A stretch of DNA of 64,000 nt from Kribbella monticola (GTDB lineage: Bacteria > Actinomycetota > Actinomycetes > Propionibacteriales > Kribbellaceae), in the NCBI RefSeq assembly GCF_003261635.1, contig NZ_QFXK01000030.1, positions 496,001-560,000 of the forward strand. The letters run 5' to 3'. A program made the position numbers and the translations under genes. Positions 17,497 to 25,624 of this stretch are shown piece after piece. The first letter of the stretch is position 1; the number at the start of each line of letters is the position of its first letter. The notes beneath the pieces were generated by a model that was given only the letters and a program-made list of their open reading frames with translations, searched no databases and was not told where the DNA came from.

Positions 17497-18476
17497 CGAT
17501 CTCCCCCACTAGTCAGTACGCCGCGGACCGCCGCGAGCAGCTGATCCCGTCCAGGCTGGACCGCGCGGTCCAGAGCGAGCGCGAACGGCAGTACCGCGCC
17601 GTCCGGCCGGGTGACGCGGCGAGGTGGCGCCGCGAGGTCGAACCGTTCCGCCGCGACCGCCAGTACCTCGGCACCGAAACCGCTGCTCCGGTTCGAGTCG
17701 TCGATCACCACCAGCCGCCGCGTCCTCGCCACCGAGGCCGCGAGGCCTTCGACGTCGAGCGGATACACCGTGCGTGGATCGAAGACCTCGACCGAGACGC
17801 CCTCGCCGGCCAGCTCGTCGGCCACCGCAAGGGCGTCCTGGATCAAGTGGCCCAGGGCAACAACCGTCACATCGCTGCCACTGCGCGCGATCCGGCCGAC
17901 GCCGAGCGGCACCGGCGCCAGAGTCGAGAAGTCGACATCTTCGCGAACACCCAGTGCCCCCGAGGGAGCGAACACGACCACCGGGTCGTCGTCCCGGATC
18001 GCCGACAACAGCAACCCGTAGGCGTCCGCCGGAGTCGCCGGCACCACTGTCTTCACCCCGACATGAGCGAACAGACTGTACGGGTGATCGGAGTGCTGAC
18101 CGGCCCACCCGGTCCGCGACCCAGACCCCGGTACGACGTACGTCACCGGCACTTTGCACTGGCCACCGGTCATCAACGAGAACTTGTGCGCCTGGTTAGC
18201 GATCTGCTCGAACACCAGGAACAACAACGACGGGATCTGGAACTCGATCACCGGCCGCAGCCCGGCCAGCGCCGCTCCGGTCGCGAAGTTGGTGAAGGCC
18301 TGCTCCGACAACGGGGTGTCCAGCACCCGGTCGGCTCCGAACCGGTCGAACAACCCGGCGGTCAGGTTCGAGGCGGCCACCCGGATGTCCTCGCCGAGCA
18401 CGAAAACGTCGGGGTCGGCGGCCATCTCGTCACCGAGGGCGCGGTTCAACGCCTTCAAATAGGACAGTTTGGGCAT
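17493..18476 (-). CDS. 2-oxo acid dehydrogenase E1 component, beta subunit
   Basis: A 327-residue transketolase-like beta subunit. It begins with the typical ALNRALGDEM helix, has the LGEDI motif, the TPLSEQAF segment that includes the cofactor-activating Glu, and the C-terminal VIDDSNRSSGFG region. The ATG shares one base with the alpha-subunit stop. With the alpha subunit it would form an alpha2beta2 thiamine-diphosphate enzyme that decarboxylates a 2-oxo acid. No E2 or E3 gene is present nearby, so the acyl group may go to a carrier protein or CoA rather than through a full dehydrogenase complex. PglB/PglC of phenylglycine biosynthesis are a known precedent for such stand-alone E1 pairs. 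Confidence 0.93.
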   Translation of the reverse strand: MPKLSYLKALNRALGDEMAADPDVFVLGEDIRVAASNLTAGLFDRFGADRVLDTPLSEQAFTNFATGAALAGLRPVIEFQIPSLLFLVFEQIANQAHKFSLMTGGQCKVPVTYVVPGSGSRTGWAGQHSDHPYSLFAHVGVKTVVPATPADAYGLLLSAIRDDDPVVVFAPSGALGVREDVDFSTLAPVPLGVGRIARSGSDVTVVALGHLIQDALAVADELAGEGVSVEVFDPRTVYPLDVEGLAASVARTRRLVVIDDSNRSSGFGAEVLAVAAERFDLAAPPRRVTRPDGAVLPFALALDRAVQPGRDQLLAAVRGVLTSGGDR

Positions 18477-19426
18477 CAGCGCATCACCTCGGGGCTGGCA
18501 TAGAGGTACTCGAGAGCGGCAGCCGGGTCGGGATGGGCACTGCCCAAAGCGATCCCGGCCGCCGCGTCGAGCAGGGCCTCGACCTCGGCATCGACCGCTG
18601 CCCGATCGGCGGCAGCGAGTCGAGCGCCCTGGATCTCCACTGGGTCCCGCGACCACCCAGCGGAGAGTTCTTCGGCCGAGCGGTAGCTGAGCCGCGCCCG
18701 GTGCTCGAACGTGTGGTGCGCGTCGAGCCGGTGCGTCAGGCATTCCAGGAAGGTCGGCCCCTTGCCGGCCCGGGCCCGCTCGGCCGCGGCAGTCGTTGCC
18801 GCCAGCACTTTTTCCGGGTCCTGGCCGTCGATGGTGAAGGCCGGGATCCCGAACGCCTTGGCCCGGCCGGTGATACTGCCGGCCACCGCGCCGGCCACCG
18901 GCATGGTGGTGGCGTACCCGTTGTTCTCGCAGACGAACAGCACGGGGACGCGCCAGAGCGCCGCCAGGTTGAAGGCCTCCAGCAGCATCCCTTCGTTCAT
19001 CGCGCCGTCGCCGAAGAAGCTGACTGCGACGACATCGCGACCGCGACGCCGGTGTGCCCAGGCCGCGCCGGTCGCGATCGAGCCGGCCGCGCCGACGATC
19101 GCATTGGCGCCGAGGATGCCGAGGCCGAAGTCGGCCGCGTGCATCGAGCCGCCCCGGCCTTTGTTCAGGCCGGACTCGCGGCCCATCAACTCGGCGAACA
19201 TCCGGGCCGGGTTCACGCCCTTGGCCAGCACGTGCCCGTGCCCACGATGGGTCGAGGTGATCAGGTCGTCCGGGCGGAGCGCCGCGCAGACGCCGGCCGC
19301 GACGGCCTCCTCCCCGATGTAGGGGTGGATGCCGCCGACGATCTCCCCGGACCGGACGAACTCGATCGCGCGTTCCTCGAAGCGGCGGATCAACCGCACG
19401 GTCCGGTAGAGGTCGACGGACGTCAT
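18476..19426 (-). CDS. 2-oxo acid dehydrogenase E1 component, alpha subunit
   Basis: A 316-residue alpha subunit with the thiamine-diphosphate motif beginning GDGAMNEG (residues 139-146) and ending ENN (167-169). HRGHGHVLAKG near residue 60 carries the conserved His residues, and phosphorylation-loop-like sequence follows. It starts three bases after the DUF3050 gene ends. It pairs with the beta subunit immediately downstream. In this operon the substrate could be an aryl pyruvate or aryl glyoxylate, given the hydroxymandelate synthase-like gene; that is inference. Confidence 0.93.
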   Translation of the reverse strand: MTSVDLYRTVRLIRRFEERAIEFVRSGEIVGGIHPYIGEEAVAAGVCAALRPDDLITSTHRGHGHVLAKGVNPARMFAELMGRESGLNKGRGGSMHAADFGLGILGANAIVGAAGSIATGAAWAHRRRGRDVVAVSFFGDGAMNEGMLLEAFNLAALWRVPVLFVCENNGYATTMPVAGAVAGSITGRAKAFGIPAFTIDGQDPEKVLAATTAAAERARAGKGPTFLECLTHRLDAHHTFEHRARLSYRSAEELSAGWSRDPVEIQGARLAAADRAAVDAEVEALLDAAAGIALGSAHPDPAAALEYLYASPEVMR

Positions 19427-19429
19427 GAG

Positions 19430-20230
19430 TCAGCCCTTGATCGCAACGAGGATCGAGTCCCAGAGCCGGGCGCGGGCGGCCAGTGCGGCGTTGATGGTGT
19501 CCGCGCACGCGTCCCACTTGGCCTGGTCGTCACCGCACAGATCGGCGACCATCTGCATCGCCATCGGGGTGTGGAACTCGCCGTCCACCTCGATGTGGCG
19601 TTCCAGGTAGTCGACGAAGGTGTTCAGCTTCTTCGACCGCTCGTTCACCGCGACCACCTGGGTGAACATGTCCGGGATCAGGTCCTCGCGGCCGAACGCG
19701 AACGCCGCGGCCTGGCAGTGCACCGGGTGGTTCTCGATGATGTCCCAGGTGGTGGCGGCGAAGTCGATCGAGGCCTGCGGTACGCCGGCCTCGTGCAGCG
19801 ACTCGACCACCGATCCCCCGCTGCGGAGCAGGTCGATCAGCTTCTCGATCGCGGTCGAGTCGGCACCGGCCTCGTGCATGCCGTTCACGTACAGCTCGAA
19901 GTGGCTGATGAAGCCCGGCTTCCCGTCGGCGGTGTCGAGTTCGTCGCTCTCCTCGACCATCACGATGTCGTTGATCAGTCGCCGGCTGCTGGTGTGCTCG
20001 GTCGGGATCCACGGCACCGTGACGCAGGTGAGCTCACGCTGCAGTGACTTGAGCAGCGACATGAAGTCCCACACCGCGAAGACGTGATGCTCCATGAAGG
20101 TGACCAGGGACTCGTGCGTGTCCAGGTTGGCGTACAGGGGGTGCTGCACCACCTTGTCGCGGGCCGAGCCGACCGCCTTCTCCAGTTGCTCGATCCCCGG
20201 GTGGGTCTGACCCCAGTCGTAGCGTGACAT
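19430..20230 (-). CDS. DUF3050 family haem-oxygenase-like protein (possible diiron oxidase)
   Basis: A 266-residue protein matching the pattern of DUF3050, a haem-oxygenase-fold family. Many His/Glu/Asp residues sit in helical contexts: MEHHVFAVWDFM near residue 50, VEESDE, ENHPVHCQAA, and a C-terminal YLERHIEVDGEFH with an E/H...D...H arrangement like haem-oxygenase-like diiron enzymes. ATG at 20230 was chosen because the fold begins there; the longer frame has no support. Known enzymes of this fold do N-oxygenation, C-C cleavage or desaturation. Position between PhyH and E1 suggests action on the same intermediate. The activity is not established. Confidence 0.8.
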   Translation of the reverse strand: MSRYDWGQTHPGIEQLEKAVGSARDKVVQHPLYANLDTHESLVTFMEHHVFAVWDFMSLLKSLQRELTCVTVPWIPTEHTSSRRLINDIVMVEESDELDTADGKPGFISHFELYVNGMHEAGADSTAIEKLIDLLRSGGSVVESLHEAGVPQASIDFAATTWDIIENHPVHCQAAAFAFGREDLIPDMFTQVVAVNERSKKLNTFVDYLERHIEVDGEFHTPMAMQMVADLCGDDQAKWDACADTINAALAARARLWDSILVAIKG

Positions 20231-20243
20231 TGCCTGTCTCCTT

Positions 20244-21152
20244 TTAGCGCTGGGCCCAGAGCGTCGGGCAGAAATCGGGATCGGCGTAGTCGGGCCGCCC
20301 GTCGGTGGTCCGGCGGACCACCGCGTCGTGGTTGTAGGTCGCCAGCGATCCGTCGGACAGCGGGAACTCCCGATAGGAGTTCGCACCGTCCTGCAGGTGC
20401 AGCGAGATCGCGCGCCGCGGCCGGTCGCTGACGTTGGCGCCGCTGCCGTGGTACGTCCGGCAGTGGTGGAAGTTGATGTGCCCGCGCGGGATCGTGATCG
20501 GCACCTTGACCACGTCGACGCCGTTGTAGGCGGCGTTCTCGGCGAGCATCTGCTCCAGCTCGGTCCGGTCCCGCTCGGCGAAGTGCCGGACGACCGTGTC
20601 GTTGGCGCCGATCTCCTTCCACCGGTGACTGCCATCGACCATCGTGATCGTGCCCATCTCGGGTGGGCAGTCGTGGAACGGGATGAACGCGGTCAGCATC
20701 CGCTCCGACGACGAGGACGACCAGTAGTGCTTGTCGAAGTGCCAGGGCACGATGTTCGACGGCTCACCGGCGACCGGCGGCTTGTAGATCAAGGTCGACT
20801 GGAAGATCCGGATCTCGTCGACCTGCGCCAGCCGCGCGGCCACCGCACCGATGAGCGGCTTGCGCAGGATCTTCGCCAGCCCGTCGTGCTCGTAGTGCAC
20901 GTAGTCGTTGTGCCGCTGGACATCGCCCTTGGACGGATCCCAGTAGGCGAGCTTCGGTGGCGCAACCGGGAGCGTGCGGTCGCGCTCGCCGGCGTAGTAC
21001 CGCTCGCTGGCGTTCACCAGTTCGTCGGTCTCGTCGTCGGTGAGCAGCTTCTTGGACAGGTACCAGCCGTGCTCGGCGTAGAAGGCGACGTCCTGGTCGG
21101 ACGGCAGCAGCTCGATCTCCTCGGCCGAGAGGGTGAATTCGCGAAGGCTCAT
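20244..21152 (-). CDS. PhyH-family Fe(II)/2-oxoglutarate dioxygenase
   Basis: A 302-residue phytanoyl-CoA dioxygenase-like protein. The iron-binding HxD is in WHFDKH (His138, Asp140), the distal His is probably His235 in TYHGSGAN, and a conserved Arg follows in DRPRRAIS for 2-oxoglutarate. ATG at 21152 overlaps the stop of the dioxygenase gene by four bases. Family members hydroxylate, epoxidise or desaturate small molecules in natural-product pathways. It probably hydroxylates an acid or amino-acid building block here; the target is unknown. Confidence 0.9.
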   Translation of the reverse strand: MSLREFTLSAEEIELLPSDQDVAFYAEHGWYLSKKLLTDDETDELVNASERYYAGERDRTLPVAPPKLAYWDPSKGDVQRHNDYVHYEHDGLAKILRKPLIGAVAARLAQVDEIRIFQSTLIYKPPVAGEPSNIVPWHFDKHYWSSSSSERMLTAFIPFHDCPPEMGTITMVDGSHRWKEIGANDTVVRHFAERDRTELEQMLAENAAYNGVDVVKVPITIPRGHINFHHCRTYHGSGANVSDRPRRAISLHLQDGANSYREFPLSDGSLATYNHDAVVRRTTDGRPDYADPDFCPTLWAQR

Positions 21153-22222
21153 GCCTCGACCCCTGCGAGCTCGCGCTCCTTCGCTTCGTACAGGGCCTTG
21201 ATGTTGCCGCTGCCGAACGTCATCGCGCCGCGCCGCTCGATGATCTCGAGGAACAGCGTCCTGCGGACGTGCATGGACTCGGTGAAGATCTGCAGCAACT
21301 GGCCCCAGTGGTCCTTGTCGACCAGGATCCCGAGCTCCTGCAGGTCTTCCAGCGGGGTCTCCACCTCGCCGACGCGGCCCGGCAGCGCTTCGTAGTACGT
21401 GGCCGGGGACGCCAGGAAGTTGACGCCGCGGCCGGCCAGGGTGCCGACGGCCTCGACGATGTCGCTGGTGCGCAAGGCGATGTGCTGTACGCCGGCGCCC
21501 GCGTGCCAGGTGAGGAAGTCGTTGATCTGCCCCGGGCGGCGCGTCTCGTCCGGCTCGATCAGCGTGAAGGTGACGTGCGTCGACGGGCTCTGGACGACGG
21601 TCGAGTCCATCCCCTGCCCGGCCACCTCGATGTACTCGGAGAAGATCGGCACGAAGCCGAACACCTTCTCGTAGAAGTCGGCCGTCGGCTTCAACTGGCC
21701 GGACGGCACGCAGATGGCCAGGTGGTCGATCTCGCTGAACAGCTTCTCGTCGGGGCCGGTGGTCGGCTCGCTGATGTGGAAGGCGCCGGGCAGGAACTCC
21801 CGCCGCGGACCGTGCCGCTCGACCAGCCGGTGGATCACGTCACCGAAGCCCGCGACCTCCGCGATCACCACGGTGGTCTCCTGGCCGTCGGTGTAGGTCG
21901 CCGGCTCCGACACCGACGAAGCACCGCGGGCCAGCAGCTCCGTATACGCCACGGCGGCGTTGTCGACCTCCATCGCCACCACGGCGACGCCGTCACCGTG
22001 CCGCTGGACATACTCGGCAGCCGGGTGGGTGGCAGCCAGTCCAGAGGTCAGCACGATCTGTACGGCGCTCTCCCGCAGCAGCAGCGACCGCTGGTCGGCC
22101 AGTCCCGTCTCCGGTCCCCCTTGGCCGTGCACCTGCAGCCCGAAGGCGTGTGCCAGGTAGAACGCCGCCTGCTTCGCGTCGCCCACGTACATCTCCACGT
22201 GGTCGATCCCGTAGATCTCCAT
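21149..22222 (-). CDS. 4-hydroxymandelate synthase-like dioxygenase (HmaS/HPPD superfamily)
   Basis: A 357-residue two-domain VOC-fold dioxygenase. The iron ligands are visible: His167 (IDHLAI), His247 (VQHIAL) and Glu326 (FLEIIER). The C-terminal helix reads TFGSGNIKALYEA, and the segment STVVQSPS precedes TLIEPDE; both resemble hydroxymandelate synthase rather than HPPD, whose C-terminus is typically GFGKGNFKALFEA. HmaS converts 4-hydroxyphenylpyruvate to 4-hydroxymandelate. The genes that normally follow in hydroxyphenylglycine formation (Hmo oxidase, HpgT aminotransferase) are absent here. The ATG shares a base with the ketosynthase stop; GTG at 22225 is an alternative. Confidence 0.88.
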   Translation of the reverse strand: MEIYGIDHVEMYVGDAKQAAFYLAHAFGLQVHGQGGPETGLADQRSLLLRESAVQIVLTSGLAATHPAAEYVQRHGDGVAVVAMEVDNAAVAYTELLARGASSVSEPATYTDGQETTVVIAEVAGFGDVIHRLVERHGPRREFLPGAFHISEPTTGPDEKLFSEIDHLAICVPSGQLKPTADFYEKVFGFVPIFSEYIEVAGQGMDSTVVQSPSTHVTFTLIEPDETRRPGQINDFLTWHAGAGVQHIALRTSDIVEAVGTLAGRGVNFLASPATYYEALPGRVGEVETPLEDLQELGILVDKDHWGQLLQIFTESMHVRRTLFLEIIERRGAMTFGSGNIKALYEAKERELAGVEA

Positions 22223-23499
22223 CACTGCAACCTCACCGTCTTCCCCTCCATTGATTCCCTGCGAACCGGCGTGCTCGCCGGTCCGAACAGCAAGCTCACG
22301 TTCTGGCCGCCGAACCCGAACGAGTTCGACAGCGCGTACTCCAGCCGCACTTCCCGCGGTTCCTTGCGGACGTGGTCCAGTCCGCAGGCCGGGTCCGGGT
22401 CGTCGAGGTTGTACGTCGGCGGCAGCAATCCGGTGTTCACGGCCAGCGCGCTCGCGGCCGCCTCGACAACTCCGGAGGTGCCGAGCATGTGACCGGTCAG
22501 CGCCTTCGTCGAACTCACGGCCGGGACGGATCCGTTGAACGCAAGGCCGATCGCGACCGTCTCGGCGACATCACCGAGCTTCGTGCTCGTCCCGTGCGCA
22601 TTCACATAACCGACCTGCTCCGGTACTACGCGCCCGCTGGCGAAAGCTCGACGCATGCAAGCGGCGGCACCGGTCCCGTCCGGACGTGGTGCCGTCGGGT
22701 GATGCGCGTCGGCGTTGACGCCGTACCCGGCCACGTCCGCATAACCCGAAGCCCCTCTGGCGATGGCGTGCTCGGCGCTCTCCAGGACCAGCAGGCCGGC
22801 CCCCTCGGACAGCACGAAACCGTTCCTGCGCAGGTCGAACGGTCTGCTTGCCTCGGTCGGGTCGTCCCAGCCGCGGGCCAGTGCGCGAGCGTTGCCGAAG
22901 GTCTCCGCGAAGGTCGGGAACAACGGCGCCTCGCTCGCACCACAGATCACCACATCCGCTTCGCCACAACGGATCAGCCGGACCGCGTCGGCGATCGCCT
23001 GGGCGCCCGAGGCACACGCCGTACCGACTGAGGACGTGTAGCCGCGCAGCCCGAAGCGGATCGCGACGCGGGCCGCGGGCATGTTCGGCAGGATGCCGGT
23101 CAGCAGATAGGGGCTGACCGACGCGCGGCCCCGTTCGACCCGGGTGACGACCTGCTGTTCGAGCGTCGCCATCCCGCCGACACCGCCGACGATGATGCCG
23201 ATCCGTTCCGGGTCGACGTTCGCGCCGACCACCAGGCCCGCGTCGGCCAGCGCGTCCTCGGCCGTGAGCTGGGCAAGGACGACCGTCCGGTCCATCACCT
23301 TGCCGTCCGGGCCGCTCGCGATCTTGCCGGCGTCGATCGGCGGTAGGAAGCCCGCCAGTTCGACCGAGTTCGCGACCGGGTGGTCGGCCGGCGGCCTGGA
23401 GATCCCCGACCTGCCGTGCAGCAGCGCGTCGAAGACCTCCGGCACGCCCCGCCCGACGGGCGTGAGCAGACCCATCCCGGTGATCGTGACGGCGGTCAT
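22222..23499 (-). CDS. beta-ketoacyl-ACP synthase, FabF type (catalytically intact)
   Basis: A 425-residue KAS II-like protein with a full catalytic set: Cys162 in TACASG, His302 in NAHGTST, Lys332 in SSTK and His337 in TGHMLG. ATG at 23499 overlaps the stop of the ligase gene by four bases; the 893-residue open frame reaching 24903 is an artefact of reading through that ligase. It would perform decarboxylative Claisen condensation on acyl-ACP. Two further ketosynthase-like genes in the same operon lack key residues, so this one is probably the catalytic partner. No AT gene is seen, so malonyl-ACP would come from primary metabolism. Confidence 0.93.
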   Translation of the reverse strand: MTAVTITGMGLLTPVGRGVPEVFDALLHGRSGISRPPADHPVANSVELAGFLPPIDAGKIASGPDGKVMDRTVVLAQLTAEDALADAGLVVGANVDPERIGIIVGGVGGMATLEQQVVTRVERGRASVSPYLLTGILPNMPAARVAIRFGLRGYTSSVGTACASGAQAIADAVRLIRCGEADVVICGASEAPLFPTFAETFGNARALARGWDDPTEASRPFDLRRNGFVLSEGAGLLVLESAEHAIARGASGYADVAGYGVNADAHHPTAPRPDGTGAAACMRRAFASGRVVPEQVGYVNAHGTSTKLGDVAETVAIGLAFNGSVPAVSSTKALTGHMLGTSGVVEAAASALAVNTGLLPPTYNLDDPDPACGLDHVRKEPREVRLEYALSNSFGFGGQNVSLLFGPASTPVRRESMEGKTVRLQ

Positions 23500-25100
23500 G
23501 AGGTCACCCCGGCCAGGCGTTCCTGCCGCAGCGCGACCTTGCGCACCTTGCCGGTCACGGTGACCGGTACGTCGTCCTCGCCGATCACGGTGATCCGCCG
23601 GATCGTCGCCGCGACCTCGTCGCCGACGGCCTGGTGGATCTGAGCCGACCGGTCGAGAGCCGGATCGGCATCCGGGACGAGCTCGAGCAGTACGTCGGTC
23701 AGGAACTTGCCGTCCTCCTGCACGATGATGACGGTGCAGTCGAGCACCTCCGGCAGCGCGGCGAGAATGCGCTCCTCCGACATCGAGGTGAACAGCTGCG
23801 GCCCCTCGAAGCCCGCCACGGCGTCCGGCACCCGGTCGAGGTGGAAGAAGTGGCCGGTGTCGTCGGTGTAGACGAGATCGCCGGTCAGGAACCAGCCGTT
23901 CAGCCGGAACTTGTAGGTGTTGACCGAGTCGTTCCAGTACCCCGGCGACACCGACGGCGAACGGAACCCGAGCAGCCCGACCTTGCCGGCCGGCAACTCG
24001 TTGCCGTCGGCATCGAGTACGGCGGCTTCGGCGAACTGGTACGGCCTGCCGATGCACCGGCCGTACTGATCGGAGTCGATCGTGTGGGTGATGTGGAACC
24101 CGTTGTGCCCCATCTCGCTGGAGCCGAGCCCGTCGATGAAGTGCGAGCCCTTGACCTTCACCCGGCCCTCGCGACCGACGGTCTCCCGCGAACCGACCGC
24201 CACCAGCTTGCGGATGTGCGGCTCGTGCGCGCAGTCGCCGGTGTTGAACCACATCCGGACCGAGTCCAGGTCGTGCTTGCTCAGATCCTCCCGGGCCAGC
24301 CGGGCCCAGGTGACCGCGAACCCGTACACCCCTTCGGGCTTCCACTCCTCGATCTTGCGCAGCACCGTCGGCGCGTCCTGCGACGACAGCAACAGCATCT
24401 CGGCCCGGTTGCCGAGCACCTGGTTGACCATCAGGATCGTCGCGGTGTGCGGGATCGGCAGCGCGTTGAGGATCCGCCCGGTCCCCTGCGCCTGCGGCAT
24501 CGTGAGCAGGTGCTTGAGGGCGGCGTACAACGTCTTGTGCGAGTGCAGGACGGCCTTCGGTACGCCGGTGGTGCCACTCGTGTGGGTGATCACGACCGGG
24601 TCGTCCTGGTGATGCCGGTAGTGCTCCGGCGCATCGGCCGGGTCGCCACTCCCGAGCTCCTTCGGCTCCGCGAGAATCGGTGCCTCGTGCAACAACTCGC
24701 GATGCGCCGCATCGGCCAGTACGCCGGTGACGCGGAGCCGGCGGATGTACTCCTCGGCAATGGCCGGTGCCATCTTGCCGTTCAGCAACGCGGGGATCGC
24801 ACCGATCCGGGTGAGCGCCAGGAAGCTCAGTACGACGTCGGCTGCCTCCGTGGCCCACACAGCGACCACGTCCCGCCGGCCGATGCCGTGTGCGTGCAAC
24901 CACGCAGTACGGGCTTGGACGCGGTCATCGAGTTCGCCAAGGGTCAAAGGGTGTTCGGCCGGGAAGTGGTCGACGGCGGTGTCGAACGTGAGGCCCGGTC
25001 CGTCCAGGTCCGCGCCGTGGGCGATGACCGTGGCGAGCACGTTGCCGGCACCGATGGCCGGGTCGGCGGCCAGGGCTGCGCGGCGACTCAGTGTTTTCAT
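23496..25100 (-). CDS. adenylate-forming ligase (ligase 2)
   Basis: A 534-residue ANL-family enzyme. Motif A3 reads HTSGTTGVPK (residues ~174-183), and the later part contains GLGSSEMG, a FLTGDLVY motif and a C-terminal VTGKVRK with the catalytic Lys. There is unusual spacing between A3 and the adenine-binding motif, with WFNTGDCAHEPHIRK, but no key motif is missing. It overlaps both neighbours by four bases, so it is an integral operon member placed between the ketosynthase genes. It probably loads an acid on one of the two carrier proteins as starter unit. The substrate is unknown. Confidence 0.92.
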   Translation of the reverse strand: MKTLSRRAALAADPAIGAGNVLATVIAHGADLDGPGLTFDTAVDHFPAEHPLTLGELDDRVQARTAWLHAHGIGRRDVVAVWATEAADVVLSFLALTRIGAIPALLNGKMAPAIAEEYIRRLRVTGVLADAAHRELLHEAPILAEPKELGSGDPADAPEHYRHHQDDPVVITHTSGTTGVPKAVLHSHKTLYAALKHLLTMPQAQGTGRILNALPIPHTATILMVNQVLGNRAEMLLLSSQDAPTVLRKIEEWKPEGVYGFAVTWARLAREDLSKHDLDSVRMWFNTGDCAHEPHIRKLVAVGSRETVGREGRVKVKGSHFIDGLGSSEMGHNGFHITHTIDSDQYGRCIGRPYQFAEAAVLDADGNELPAGKVGLLGFRSPSVSPGYWNDSVNTYKFRLNGWFLTGDLVYTDDTGHFFHLDRVPDAVAGFEGPQLFTSMSEERILAALPEVLDCTVIIVQEDGKFLTDVLLELVPDADPALDRSAQIHQAVGDEVAATIRRITVIGEDDVPVTVTGKVRKVALRQERLAGVTS

Positions 25101-25624
25101 GACGGTTCTCCCCCACTCACCAGCAGGGCGACGGCGGTGTCGCCCTGACTTGCCTGTTCCACAAGGACGATCAGGACCTGGTCCGCATCGCCGTCCGCGA
25201 TCAGCAGCGCGGCCTCGTCGAACCCGGCCTGTTGCGGGTCACCGGCCGGACTGAGGCACACGACCGGACCGTGCAGTCCCCAGCGGGCCGCGACATGACC
25301 GGCCACGCTGTTCGGGACCGACTGGAAGAAATAGAGCGGACCGACTCGTTTGCCGTCGGCAACCGCTTGGTGGACTTGTTCCGCAGCGGACCGGTCGCCG
25401 GTCCGGGTGACCAGCACGATTCCGACCTTTTCGCCTTGTTTTGCGGCGACTTCGCCGTACAGCGACTGCAGGCATCGATCCGCGACGATCGCCACCAGCG
25501 GGCTGAACGATGACCCGATGAAACCGGGCAGTGACGGAGGACCTGCCAGCGCGTCGTCGCCTGGCTGCGGCCAGTGACTGTCAGTGACCACGCGGAGCTG
25601 AGGAATTTCTGCCAGGTGGTTCAT
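25097..25624 (-). CDS. ketosynthase N-terminal-domain-like protein, nucleophile missing
   Basis: A 175-residue protein resembling only the N-terminal half of a ketosynthase (Ketoacyl-synt_2-like). The segment SVPNSVAGHVAARWGLHGP matches the LPNMPAARVAIRFGLRG helix-strand of the neighbouring ketosynthase, but the nucleophile elbow that follows reads LSPAGDP, with Gly128 where Cys should be. ATG at 25624 overlaps the upstream stop. It cannot be a condensing enzyme alone. Similar small proteins occur with type II ketosynthases, for example in aryl-polyene clusters, probably as structural or length-determining partners. The role here is inferred. Confidence 0.72.
   Translation of the reverse strand: MNHLAEIPQLRVVTDSHWPQPGDDALAGPPSLPGFIGSSFSPLVAIVADRCLQSLYGEVAAKQGEKVGIVLVTRTGDRSAAEQVHQAVADGKRVGPLYFFQSVPNSVAGHVAARWGLHGPVVCLSPAGDPQQAGFDEAALLIADGDADQVLIVLVEQASQGDTAVALLVSGGEPS

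Noticed and set aside
17493..19517. 674-residue frame that could look like a fused E1 alpha-beta
   Set aside because: The upstream half is the alpha gene in the wrong frame; the real alpha and beta genes share one base at 18476.
21149..22222. Primary-metabolism 4-hydroxyphenylpyruvate dioxygenase
   Set aside because: Same superfamily, but the C-terminal helix and STVVQS segment fit hydroxymandelate synthase better, and it is embedded in the cluster; not fully excluded.
22222..24903. 893-residue frame that could look like a ligase-ketosynthase fusion
   Set aside because: The first half is ligase 2 read out of frame; the ketosynthase has its own ATG at 23499 overlapping the ligase stop.
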